A stretch of DNA of 64,000 nucleotides, taken from the NCBI RefSeq assembly GCF_040543805.1, contig NZ_JBEUMS010000020.1:1-64000 (forward strand), read 5' to 3'. The stretch comes from Arcicella rosea (GTDB taxonomy: Bacteria > Bacteroidota > Bacteroidia > Cytophagales > Spirosomataceae). Both the position numbers and the translations under genes were made by a program. Position 1 is the first letter of the stretch; each line of letters starts with the position of its first letter. Shown piece by piece: positions 51,536 through 59,938 of the stretch. The notes under the pieces are model-generated. The model ran no database searches. It saw nothing but the letters and a program-made list of their open reading frames with translations, and was not told the DNA's origin.

Positions 51536-51871
51536 TTTCTTAGTTGTAAACCTATATTTCTCAAATGTAATTATCTGATTATCAATTGCTGTTTCTCTTT
51601 TCTTTAGTGTAGATGGCAATTTCTTCATTGTAGTCACCTGTTTCTGGAATGTAAGCAAGTGTTTAGGGAGTGTAATTATTCGTTTCTTCAATGTAAATGG
51701 TCATTTCTCAATTGTAAGTTACCATTTCTTAAATGTAAATAGTCGTTTCTCGATTGTAAGTCTCTATTTCTTGAATGTAAATGGTCGTTTCTCGATTGTA
51801 AGTTGCCATTTCTTCAATGTAAATGGTCATTTCTTTATTGTAAGTCGCCATTCATTGAGTGTAATTCCCAT
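51536..51871. repeat. Tandem array of sixteen degenerate 21-bp units, indel-free
   Basis: Consensus RTTTCTYNAWTGTAARTNNYC. The TGTAA (or near) word occurs at 51545, 51566, 51587 (TGCTG), 51608 (TGTAG), 51629 (TGTAG), 51650, 51671, 51692, 51713, 51734, 51755, 51776, 51797, 51818, 51839 and 51860, every 21 nt without exception. The last eight or so units alternate between ATGTAAATGGTC and TTGTAAGTYGCC types, giving a 42-bp super-period. One plus-strand frame reads F-L-x-C-K-x-x heptads with two TAG stops and no start codon, so I do not call a CDS. Confidence 0.85.
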
Positions 51872-51875
51872 AAAA

Positions 51876-51915
51876 ATAAAAATCCCCTTCACATCGCTGT
51901 AAAGGGGATTTTTAT
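51876..51915 (-). terminator. Terminator of fumC (minus strand)
   Basis: A 14-bp perfect stem (51876-51889 with 51902-51915) with a 12-nt loop. On the minus strand it ends GGGGATTTTTATTTTTA. Confidence 0.75.
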
Positions 51916-51935
51916 GTTTGGAATTACTCCGCAAT

Positions 51936-52016
51936 ATTGCTCGTGGAGACACGAGCAATGGCAATCAAAAGCTCAAAGCTCAAAGCTCATAACTCAAAGC
52001 TAATAGCTGACTGCTA
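51936..52016. repeat. Hairpin plus AGC-family arm beside the fumC stop
   Basis: ATTGCTCGTG/CACGAGCAAT hairpin at 51936-51959 (GAGA loop), then AGCTCAAAGCTCAAAGCTCAT words at 51969-52016 running up to the fumC stop codon. Confidence 0.6.
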
Positions 52017-53420
52017 CTAAACATTAATATCACCAACCATATCTTCAGGAATTACCCAAGCGTCAAATTCTTCTGCTGTTAAATAACCTAAAGCGATAGC
52101 TGTTTCTTTTAACGTTGAGCCATTTTTATGGGCAGTCTGAGCAATCTCAGCCGATTTATAATACCCAATCTTAGTATTCAATGCCGTTACCAACATCAAA
52201 GAATTGTTTACGTGTTTCTTGATATTTTCGTGTAAAGGTTGGATACCTTCAGCACATTTATCATTAAACGCCACACAAACATCGCCAATCAAACGAGCAG
52301 AGTGTAAGAAGTTGAAAATCATTACTGGTTTGAAAACATTCAATTCAAAATGTCCCATCGAACCACCAATACCGATTGCTACATCATTACCCATTACTTG
52401 TGCTGAAACCATTGTCATCGCTTCGCATTGTGTTGGGTTTACTTTTCCTGGCATAATTGACGAACCCGGTTCGTTATCAGGAATATAAATTTCACCAATA
52501 CCCGAACGTGGACCAGAAGAAAGCATACGAACATCGTTACCGATTTTCATTAAGCTAACTGCTACTGTTTTCAAAGCTCCATGTGCTTCTACGATAGCAT
52601 CGTGTGCCGCCAACGCTTCAAACTTATTTTCTGCTGTTACAAAAGGTAAGCCTGTTAAATCAGCAATGTGTTTTGCTACATTTTCAGAATATCCTTTTGG
52701 CGTGTTGATACCTGTTCCTACTGCTGTACCACCTAAAGCTAATTCAGAAAGGTGAGCTAAAGTATTGTTGATAGCACGCAAACCGTGGTCAAGTTGAGAA
52801 ACATAACCAGAGAATTCTTGTCCTAAAGTTAAAGGCGTAGCATCCATAAAGTGAGTACGACCAATTTTTACAACATTTTTGAATTCTTTTGCTTTTGCGT
52901 CTAAGGTATTACGTAATTTGGTGATTCCCGGAATCGTTACTTCTACCAAGATTTTGTATGCCGCAATGTGCATCGCTGTTGGAAAAGTATCGTTAGACGA
53001 CTGCGATTTGTTTACATCATCGTTCGGGTGAACGTATTTACTTTCATCTAACAAGTTACCACCGTTAATTACGTGTGCTCTATAAGCAACCACTTCATTA
53101 CAGTTCATGTTTGATTGTGTTCCCGAACCAGTTTGCCAAACTACCAATGGAAATTGGTCGTCTAATTTTCCTTCTAAGATTTCATCACATACTTGTCCGA
53201 TAAGGTTTTTCTTATCTTCTGCCAAAACACCAGCCTCGAAATTTGTGATGGCTGCCGCTTTTTTCAAATAGGCAAACGCACGGATAATTTCTTTTGGCAT
53301 CTTGTTGATGTCTTGAGCAATAGGAAAGTTCAAGATTGAACGTTGCGTTTGCGCTCCCCAGTAAACATTCGCAGGCACTTGTACCTTGCCCATCGTGTCT
53401 TTTTCTATTCTGTATTCCAT
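52017..53420 (-). CDS. fumC: Class II fumarate hydratase
   Basis: 467 residues. Interconverts fumarate and malate in the TCA cycle. Seen: YRIEKDTMGKVQVPANVYWG, WQTGSGTQSNMNCNEV, QSSNDTFPTAMHIAAY, GRTHFMDATPLTLGQE and the superfamily signature GSSIMPGKVNPTQCE, which holds the catalytic Ser. Cytosolic homotetramer in the family. A TACCTTTG box lies upstream at 53501-53508 on the minus strand. Confidence 0.96.
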   Translation of the reverse strand: MEYRIEKDTMGKVQVPANVYWGAQTQRSILNFPIAQDINKMPKEIIRAFAYLKKAAAITNFEAGVLAEDKKNLIGQVCDEILEGKLDDQFPLVVWQTGSGTQSNMNCNEVVAYRAHVINGGNLLDESKYVHPNDDVNKSQSSNDTFPTAMHIAAYKILVEVTIPGITKLRNTLDAKAKEFKNVVKIGRTHFMDATPLTLGQEFSGYVSQLDHGLRAINNTLAHLSELALGGTAVGTGINTPKGYSENVAKHIADLTGLPFVTAENKFEALAAHDAIVEAHGALKTVAVSLMKIGNDVRMLSSGPRSGIGEIYIPDNEPGSSIMPGKVNPTQCEAMTMVSAQVMGNDVAIGIGGSMGHFELNVFKPVMIFNFLHSARLIGDVCVAFNDKCAEGIQPLHENIKKHVNNSLMLVTALNTKIGYYKSAEIAQTAHKNGSTLKETAIALGYLTAEEFDAWVIPEDMVGDINV

Positions 53421-53572
53421 TTCTACCTTTTGAAAATATGAGAATTAGCGAATAAGCTTGCTTCTATTGAACAAGATTATCCTCCGATTAAACTTGACTG
53501 CAAAGGTAGAAACGAAAAGGAAACGTAGGACGTTTTTTTGATTTTTTTGTGGTAAAATGATGAAGGTCAGTT

Positions 53573-53735
53573 TTTCGCTGTTGGCTTTCGGTAGTCGGCT
53601 ATCAGATGTCGGCTTTGAATTTTTACTTTACTGATGGCATGACTTCATTCATGCCATCAGTTGTACTTTATAATTTATAAACAAAACCCGATGACTGAAA
53701 TCCGAAAGCTGAAATCTGAAATCCCAAAATCCTAC
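53573..53735. repeat. AGC/CCGA composite with a central terminator hairpin
   Basis: Left arm 53577-53617 (GTTGGCTTTCGGTAGTCGGC), a perfect 13-bp hairpin at 53630-53661 (ACTGATGGCATGA, loop CTTCAT), and right arm 53688-53732 (CCGATGACTGAAATCCGAAA) reaching the stop of the next minus-strand gene. It fills most of the 311-nt gap; the rest is the fumC promoter area. Confidence 0.7.
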
Positions 53736-55357
53736 ATCACTTTCGCATCAAATGTTCCAGTCAGGATTTTGCCATTTCTTTTTACTTGTAACCAAATTCT
53801 ATATTTTCCTGCTTGTGGGAAGACGTAAGGGAAATTTACCGTATTGTGATGTTCGGCTTTGTCGTTTGTATGTAACATATTTGGCATCAAAAAATTGTCT
53901 CTTTCTGCTTCTGTCATCATACTTAATTTTGTCATGATTTTATCTACACTATCTTTAAAAGCGATAGCAGGTAAAATATTAGGTTTCTTTGATGTTTCGT
54001 CGAGTCTTTTTTGCATGACAGAAACAGAAGTACTTGAAACCGTTCCAGTTGGATGTAAATGTATATAAACTGAGCCATCATCTTTTACAATAGCGGCATG
54101 TCCCATCATTCCTAAATAAGGTTCAAGTTTAGCTTTTGTACCATCTGGACTGAGAATACTAAACTTTAAATCATAGACTTTTCCCATCATTAAAGGTTTA
54201 TTGGGGTCTTCCTCCCAAACAATACTTGAACCATCTTGTAATTTGGTTTTAACACCGGGCGTTCCACAAATTGTAATCAAATCACTTTTGATACTTGCCT
54301 CTTTGGTATTTAACGGATTAGTAATGGCGTAGGCATCGTATGGGTCTTTTAAAGTACTTGAATTATTACCATTACTAATTTGCTTTTTGATTTCTACAGT
54401 ATCAGCAATGGTATATTGTGCGCCTTGATAACGCATGACATCGGCATATAATAAATATTTGCCCGCAGGTAAATCAGGTAATTGTGCTTCAAAATTTAAA
54501 GTATCTTTTCTGGAAGGATGTAAATGAGCAAAAACATCCATCGTACCTTGACGAATTAAAAACAAGTGCATTAATTTTCCATGATCAGGAATGGCATAAC
54601 TTAGCCAACGTCTTTGTACAGAATTACTATCAATTTGTAATTTTAAAACTGAGACACCATTTTCTTCTATCACTTTTGTGTTGGCAGTATAAGGTTTATA
54701 GAGATTTCTTTGATAATCATCCGTCAGACCATTCCACCAATTATTACCCACAAAAAGTAAAACACCACAAAAACTTGCTCCAATCACAGAGCCTTTGATT
54801 CTCTTTTTCATGGTAGTTCCACTAATTGGTTCACCAACAGTTTGTAAACTATCGCTTGTACTTGCACCAATAATGGTTGTTAGCAAGCCAACTAACAATA
54901 AACCTAAACCTGCTAAAACCCAACCTAAAGATGGTGACATCGCACGTTTGGCAGTAGCAATGGCAACTAAAGGAACTATCAAACTTCCTTTACCACGACT
55001 ACCGATGATTTCTACTTGTACACTGGCAGCACCAGAATTCATCAACCAGATTTGTCCTTCGTAACGCCCAGCTTGGTTTGCTACAGGAAAAGCTTCATCT
55101 GAACGAGGAGAACCTTCATCACCAAACCAATAATAAATAGGTTTGATATTTACTTTCTGAATATCGTTAGCATCTGCAATCACCGTTACTTTTGCTGTTC
55201 CCGGAATAACATCAGGCGGTTGAACATATACTTGCAAAGCATATTTACCAGCATTTCCTTCAAAAACAACACCCGAACTACCAATATGAGCTTGAATTGG
55301 ATAAGTAAAACAAAAACTTAAGAGTAATAAAAAACTGTTTAACAATATATTTTTCAT
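53732..55357 (-). CDS. Exported membrane protein with His-rich HLHP motifs, unknown function
   Basis: 541 residues. Signal peptide (NILLNSFLLLLSFCFTYPIQA), a beta-rich domain of about 110 residues (YtkA/FixH-like flavour), two membrane helices (about 143-165 and 190-207), then a large outer domain with two HLHP motifs: KLMHLFLIRQGTMDVFAHLH and MGHAAIVKDDGSVYIHLHPT. The repeated His/Met clusters suggest metal (perhaps copper) handling, which is inference. The next gene upstream encodes a polytopic membrane protein and is the probable partner. Confidence 0.6.
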   Translation of the reverse strand: MKNILLNSFLLLLSFCFTYPIQAHIGSSGVVFEGNAGKYALQVYVQPPDVIPGTAKVTVIADANDIQKVNIKPIYYWFGDEGSPRSDEAFPVANQAGRYEGQIWLMNSGAASVQVEIIGSRGKGSLIVPLVAIATAKRAMSPSLGWVLAGLGLLLVGLLTTIIGASTSDSLQTVGEPISGTTMKKRIKGSVIGASFCGVLLFVGNNWWNGLTDDYQRNLYKPYTANTKVIEENGVSVLKLQIDSNSVQRRWLSYAIPDHGKLMHLFLIRQGTMDVFAHLHPSRKDTLNFEAQLPDLPAGKYLLYADVMRYQGAQYTIADTVEIKKQISNGNNSSTLKDPYDAYAITNPLNTKEASIKSDLITICGTPGVKTKLQDGSSIVWEEDPNKPLMMGKVYDLKFSILSPDGTKAKLEPYLGMMGHAAIVKDDGSVYIHLHPTGTVSSTSVSVMQKRLDETSKKPNILPAIAFKDSVDKIMTKLSMMTEAERDNFLMPNMLHTNDKAEHHNTVNFPYVFPQAGKYRIWLQVKRNGKILTGTFDAKVM

Positions 55358-55450
55358 AGTATAATTTTCTTTTAAGGCTTGTAAAGAAAGAGTAAATAGA
55401 AACCTACAAAAAGCAAAGAAAAATATGTTATTATTCTGGCGTCAGCATTT

Positions 55451-55555
55451 TTCGAAATTCCGCTGTTTGAGCGGAGCGAGGCGGTTCGCCGCTGCGATTC
55501 GGAATTTCTTGACTTTCTTTTGTTACTTTTCTTGTGTCAAGACAAGAAAAGTAAG
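55451..55555. repeat. GC-rich palindromic island
   Basis: GAAATTCCG (55454-55462) pairs with CGGAATTTC (55500-55508). Inside is GCGG-TTCG-CCGC (55481-55492). It is followed by a 13-bp hairpin TTACTTTTCTTGT/ACAAGAAAAGTAA (55523-55554). Composition differs sharply from the surroundings, a REP-like element. Confidence 0.65.
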
Positions 55556-55639
55556 GTCTTTAAGAATGAATAATTAAGATTAAAAAAAACATTTTTCCTT
55601 TTGCGTAAAATTGATAAATAACGGAATAGTTCCAGTTAT

Positions 55640-56872
55640 TTATCGCTGAACCTTCTGCATCCATTTCCCCCAAAGCAAACCAACTCTTGCCGATAAAATA
55701 CCAAGTAACAATGCAATCCCTCCGCCTTTTGCCCAAGCTTCTATTCCTTCAGTAACATCCCAAGGAGCAAATTTGTAACGATATTCCCAATCTGCACTGC
55801 TACTATACGACCATGCGTCTGACTGGAAGAACCAGTTACGTGCATAAGGTGATTCAAGTAAGAAATTTCCTGCTGGATATTGAATAATCAAGAAAGTAGC
55901 TAAGAAACCAAAGCCCATTAGTATTGCTAAAAACCAATCATTTTTCGCACCGAATTTTGTAGTCAATATATCAATCACCATTGCTGGGAAAACTAATAAT
56001 AAAGGGAAAGCCGTTGTCTGATAGAAAGTAACAGGATTGGCAATAGGTCCTAATAAAGGTTCTGCGGGGAACATTCTAAGCGTTGCATTGATAGTAATGT
56101 AATAAATCATGTAAATTAAAGCGGAATAAGTAGCGCCCCATTTACTGCCAGATGCCCTTGAAAAAGGAATAATTAATAAAGGAAATAAAGCAGAACCTAT
56201 TTGGTAAAATAATGCACCGTGCATATTCCATCTTCCCAAAAATTCAAACATAAAAGTATAAGCAGTTGCTAATACCATGCCTGCGGTAAAGATAAAAATC
56301 CAACGCAAACGGATGTTTCTTGCTTCGTTTTGTTCCTTCGTTAAACTCGCTACTTTTTCTTTTCTATTCAAAATGGCTAAAACCATAATCATCGCTCCAA
56401 TCTGAATAGAAATTAACCCCAAAAGCAAAACTGTATGCGGAGGCGAAAAAATTTGAACATCTAAGCCATAAGTATTATGCCACCAATCATCAAAAGGAGC
56501 AGAAGTTCCTGCGGCAAAACCTCCCCAAATACAAAACATTCCGCCCAATGAGCTATAGAAAATCCCCCAGAAATTTACCATTTTACCTTTTTCTGTAGCA
56601 TTTCCCCAAAAAGAAGTTTTTAATACTTGAAACCCTGAAATAATTCCTGCGAAAGCCGCACCAATATAAATTAAATTATGTGGCGCAGAGAAAAGCCCGT
56701 CTCTGCCAATCGTCATGTGCCAAGCAATATCCCACAGAATACCACTGATGACTAAACATGAACAAATAGCAACAACATAAACATACATTGGAATGCCTAA
56801 AAGAAGACTGGCGAAACTTGTTTTACTTTGATGAGTGTGTAATGGATGACTTAATGTGCTTGTTGATTCCAT
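55640..56872 (-). CDS. Polytopic membrane protein of unknown function
   Basis: 410 residues with about ten membrane helices. The N-terminal cytosolic stretch is His-rich (LSHPLHTHQSK). Conserved-looking His positions occur within helices: DIAWHMTIGRDGLFSAPHNL and FSPPHTVLLLGL, which could bind metal or heme. No family is recognised. It is transcribed with the exported HLHP protein gene downstream after a 280-nt gap holding a palindromic island. Confidence 0.6.
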   Translation of the reverse strand: MESTSTLSHPLHTHQSKTSFASLLLGIPMYVYVVAICSCLVISGILWDIAWHMTIGRDGLFSAPHNLIYIGAAFAGIISGFQVLKTSFWGNATEKGKMVNFWGIFYSSLGGMFCIWGGFAAGTSAPFDDWWHNTYGLDVQIFSPPHTVLLLGLISIQIGAMIMVLAILNRKEKVASLTKEQNEARNIRLRWIFIFTAGMVLATAYTFMFEFLGRWNMHGALFYQIGSALFPLLIIPFSRASGSKWGATYSALIYMIYYITINATLRMFPAEPLLGPIANPVTFYQTTAFPLLLVFPAMVIDILTTKFGAKNDWFLAILMGFGFLATFLIIQYPAGNFLLESPYARNWFFQSDAWSYSSSADWEYRYKFAPWDVTEGIEAWAKGGGIALLLGILSARVGLLWGKWMQKVQR

Positions 56873-57103
56873 TTTGTTAAATAATTTTAGAAGAGGATTT
56901 ATTGAATTCTGTAATTAAAATTAAGGAATAAAATCAAGATAATCAGCCTGTAGAGATTTTAGTTTGAAAGCATAGATGCTAAAAACTATTCAAGGGTTGC
57001 AAGAACTTATCCCTCACAAATTGTATTCCTCCATAAGTCTTGATAGTTTTGTGTAATTGTAAAAAATACAAGGAAAAGGTCTTAAATAAAATTTGGCGAA
57101 GTA
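56873..57103. other. Non-coding gap upstream of the DUF4494-polX unit
   Basis: A/T-rich with no gene or recognised signal. The adjacent 57104-57193 is an inverted repeat. Confidence 0.3.
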
Positions 57104-57193
57104 AACCTCACCCCCAACCCCCTCTCCTGTTGAGAGGGGGCTTATCAAAATTAAAGTTCCCCTCTCAACAGGAGAGGGGTTAGGGGTGAGGTT
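57104..57193. repeat. C/G-rich inverted repeat, 35-bp arms
   Basis: Arms 57104-57139 and 57159-57193 (AACCTCACCCC, CCTCTCCTGTTGAGAGGGG) match except for one or two positions, separated by 19 nt of A/T. The word type is one seen in many unrelated genomes as an intergenic repeat. It ends 22 nt before the next ATG. Confidence 0.85.
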
Positions 57194-57215
57194 GTTCATA
57201 TTAAAACAACAAAAC

Positions 57216-57731
57216 ATGGCAACTTGGTATTTAGGTAAAATACGTTACCAACGTGAAGACGAAGCGGGTTCTTTAAAAACAATTAATGAAGCATACTTAG
57301 TTGATGCAGTTTCTTATACAGAAGCAGAAGCAAGAATGTTTGAAGTAGTAGCAAGTAATACACCTGATTTTCAGTTGATTAATTTAGCTAAAATGAAGCT
57401 CAGTGAAGTTTTCTTTGAAGAAAATGGTTCAGAGATTTGGTATAAAGCCAAGGTACAATACATTACTTTCGACGAAAAAACGCAGAAAGAAAAGAAAGTA
57501 CCACACATGATGTTGATTAATGCTGATAATCCTAAAGATGTGTACGAAGCTTTAGTGAAAAACTTAGGTAATCTGAACGATTATCTGATTACAGACATTA
57601 ACCTAACAACCATTTTGGAAGTATGTCCTTACGTTCCTGAAAATGAATTGTTGAAAAAAGGAAATTTTAGACCAGTAGCAGAGGTTTTGGCTGAACAAGA
57701 AACAAAATTATCAGAACAAGCGAATCAATAA
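57216..57731 (+). CDS. DUF4494 protein
   Basis: 171 residues from ATG 57216 (MATWYLGKIRYQREDEAG; the frame is open from 57186). NEAYLVDAVSYTEAEARMFE and YKAKVQYITFDEKTQKEKK are typical of DUF4494, a small cytosolic Bacteroidota family without known function. It ends 12 nt before polX and is probably co-transcribed with it. Confidence 0.83.
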   Translation: MATWYLGKIRYQREDEAGSLKTINEAYLVDAVSYTEAEARMFEVVASNTPDFQLINLAKMKLSEVFFEENGSEIWYKAKVQYITFDEKTQKEKKVPHMMLINADNPKDVYEALVKNLGNLNDYLITDINLTTILEVCPYVPENELLKKGNFRPVAEVLAEQETKLSEQANQ

Positions 57732-57743
57732 ATTGAATCAGCA

Positions 57744-59423
57744 ATGAATAACGAAGACATTGTCGCCTTACTTGAACTCTCGGTAAAGCTGCTTGAATTA
57801 CACGACGAAAACGAATTCAAAATCAAAAATCTTGGTTTTGCTGTTCGTGCTTTGGATAAAACTACCGAAGATTTATTGAATAAGTCGGTAGCTCAATTAG
57901 CTACTTTGCCAAGTGTTGGGAAAAGTATTGCTGGAAAAATTGATGAAATCCGACAAACGGGAACGACACAAGAATTAACAGAATTACTTGCTCGCACGCC
58001 CGAAGGAGTATTGGATATGCTCAATATCAAAGGCATCGGTCCCAAAAAAGTACGCACAATTTGGCAGGAACTCAATATTACTGATACTCGTGAATTGCTT
58101 TTAGCTTGTGAAAATGGCGAAGTAGCAAAATTGAAAGGTTTTGGAGATAAAATTCAAAATACCATCAAAGAATCTATTTTATATGCGCAGTCGAATACAG
58201 GAAAGCTTCGCATGGAGAAAGGAGAGGAGTTGGCGCAAGTATTATTCGATGAGCTGGAAAAACATTTTGAACAAGTATCTATCGTTGGCGATGTCAGACG
58301 TAAAAATGAAATTGTAGAAACCATTCAATTGGTGGTAGGGCATGATAAACCTTGGGAAGTTCAAAAGTTAATCAATTCATTGCCTACTTTACAACAAGAT
58401 GAAAAGGTTTCTTCTCCTTTTGCATGGAGAGGACATTTTGAAGGGAAAGCTATTGATATTGAAGTGCTTATTTGCTCGCCTGCTCAGTTTGTAAACCAAG
58501 TATTTATTTACTCAGCTTCTCCAAAGCATTTGGCAAGTCAAAACATTTTAAAGACTGTTCAAAAACAAGTTTTTGATTCGGAAGAAGCCATTTATTCAAG
58601 TGTAAATATTCCTTATATCATTCCAGAAATGAGAGAAGGTAATTTTGAATTTGATTGGGTACAAAAACATCAGAATGATGAATTAATTACTTGGGATGGT
58701 CTCAAAGGTATTTTGCATAATCACTCTACTTATTCAGATGGTAAACATTCTTTAAAAGAAATGGCTGATTATTGTAGAGAATTAGGCTTTGAATATTTGG
58801 GAATTGCAGACCATTCAAAAACTGCTTCTTATGCCAAAGGACTTTCGGAAGAAAGAGTGTATGAGCAACATGCTGAAATTGATAAATTGAATCAAGCTTA
58901 TTCGTTGATGACAGACAGACCTTTTAAAATACTAAAAGGCATAGAATCTGATATTTTAGGAGACGGTTCTCTGGATTATCCAGATGATGTACTAAAAAGC
59001 TTTGATTATATCGTTGCTTCAATTCATCAAAATCTTAAAATGACAGAAGAAAAAGCGATGTCAAGAATTATTGGAGCGATTGAAAATCCTTATACAACTA
59101 TACTTGGACATCCAACTGGAAGATTATTATTATCAAGAGCAGGTTATCCCGTCGATTATAAAAAGATGATAGATGCTTGCGCTGCCAATAATGTAATCAT
59201 TGAAATCAATGCCAGTCCATATCGATTAGATTTAGATTGGCGATGGATACAATACGCTTTAGAAAAAGATGTAAAACTTTCTATCAATCCAGATGCACAC
59301 GAAAAAGATGGATATTTTGATATGCACTATGGTGTTGCAGTGGCTCGCAAAGGAGGTTTAACCAAAGAAATGACATTCAATGCCTTGAATCTGCAAGAAA
59401 TTGAAACGTATTTAAAAAAGTAA
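57744..59423 (+). CDS. polX: PolX-type protein (HhH, Pol beta-like and PHP domains), polymerase site degenerate
   Basis: 559 residues. N-terminal helix-hairpin-helix domain (residues 1-150, LPSVGKSIAGKIDEI, IKGIGPKKVRTIW), a Pol beta-like palm (175-315) and a C-terminal PHP phosphoesterase from 322 (GILHNHSTYSDGKHSLKEM, GIADHSKTA, LGHPTGRLL, INPDAHEKDGYF) with intact metal ligands. In the palm the usual G-D-I-D motif is replaced (VRRKNEIVETIQLVV, 184-198), so two of three catalytic Asp are missing. It probably acts as an exonuclease or phosphoesterase without polymerase activity. Confidence 0.88.
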   Translation: MNNEDIVALLELSVKLLELHDENEFKIKNLGFAVRALDKTTEDLLNKSVAQLATLPSVGKSIAGKIDEIRQTGTTQELTELLARTPEGVLDMLNIKGIGPKKVRTIWQELNITDTRELLLACENGEVAKLKGFGDKIQNTIKESILYAQSNTGKLRMEKGEELAQVLFDELEKHFEQVSIVGDVRRKNEIVETIQLVVGHDKPWEVQKLINSLPTLQQDEKVSSPFAWRGHFEGKAIDIEVLICSPAQFVNQVFIYSASPKHLASQNILKTVQKQVFDSEEAIYSSVNIPYIIPEMREGNFEFDWVQKHQNDELITWDGLKGILHNHSTYSDGKHSLKEMADYCRELGFEYLGIADHSKTASYAKGLSEERVYEQHAEIDKLNQAYSLMTDRPFKILKGIESDILGDGSLDYPDDVLKSFDYIVASIHQNLKMTEEKAMSRIIGAIENPYTTILGHPTGRLLLSRAGYPVDYKKMIDACAANNVIIEINASPYRLDLDWRWIQYALEKDVKLSINPDAHEKDGYFDMHYGVAVARKGGLTKEMTFNALNLQEIETYLKK

Positions 59424-59442
59424 ATCTTTAAGATAATTGATA

Positions 59443-59485
59443 AAAACACAAATGGCATAACCTTCGGTTGTGCCATTTGTGTTTT
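59443..59485 (+). terminator. Terminator of the DUF4494-polX operon
   Basis: A 20-bp stem (59443-59462 with 59466-59485, one G-T pair) with a 3-nt loop ends in TTTT. Confidence 0.85.
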
Positions 59486-59600
59486 AAAGCTGCAAACAAT
59501 TCATTAAAGCAGAGACTCTATTTTCAATAAGCCTAGCCTCTTTTTATTCATTTTATCCTTTGACACTATTCAAATTTTTTGAGTTATATCCCAAGCATTG

Positions 59601-59756
59601 TTAATCTACAATATCCCATTGTAGATTAATGATAGACTTTTTCTTGTCAGAAAAACTTTAAAGAAGGTTAACGATAGACTTTTTCTTGTCAGAAAAACTT
59701 TAAAGAAGATTAACGATAGACTTTTTCTTGTCAGAAAAATTGCAAAGTAGATAAGA
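59601..59756. repeat. 11-bp inverted repeat followed by three 42-bp tandem units
   Basis: TTAATCTACAA/TTGTAGATTAA (59601-59629), then GATAGACTTTTTCTTGTCAG units starting at 59631, 59673 and 59715, exactly 42 nt apart, the third diverging after about 25 nt. Each unit contains TTCTTGTCAGAAAA, a small imperfect hairpin. No ORF spans it. Confidence 0.8.
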
Positions 59757-59901
59757 AAAACTCCATCACTTACTAGAAAATGTTTAGAGTAAACTAGAAA
59801 AATAAGAGTTCTTTTTAGAAAAATTCTCAGGAAGACAATTGTACTAATGGGTATAATAAATAGAATGTTTTAGGAAGAATACGGAAAGGCAAATAAAACA
59901 A

Positions 59902-59932
59902 AAACCGCTCATACACATTGTATAAGCGGTTT
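59902..59932 (-). terminator. Terminator of ssrA
   Basis: 13-bp arms (59902-59914 with 59920-59932) with one mismatch. On the minus strand it is followed by a T-rich tail. Confidence 0.8.
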
Positions 59933-59938
59933 AAGGAG

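Noticed and set aside
51536..51871. CRISPR array
   Set aside because: Units are contiguous with no variable spacers of separate origin, 21 nt is too short, and no cas genes are near. A tandem array fits better.
51803..52003. ORF MPFLQCKWS... as a real gene
   Set aside because: It begins inside the 21-bp array, then runs through a terminator and an AGC-family repeat. No ribosome site is seen.
54484..55064. Plus-strand ORFs antisense to the HLHP protein gene
   Set aside because: The minus-strand gene has a signal peptide and conserved motifs; the plus frames are its mirror.
57104..57193. Insertion sequence ends
   Set aside because: There is no transposase, no target-site duplication and only 19 nt between the arms. 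Kept as a repeat.
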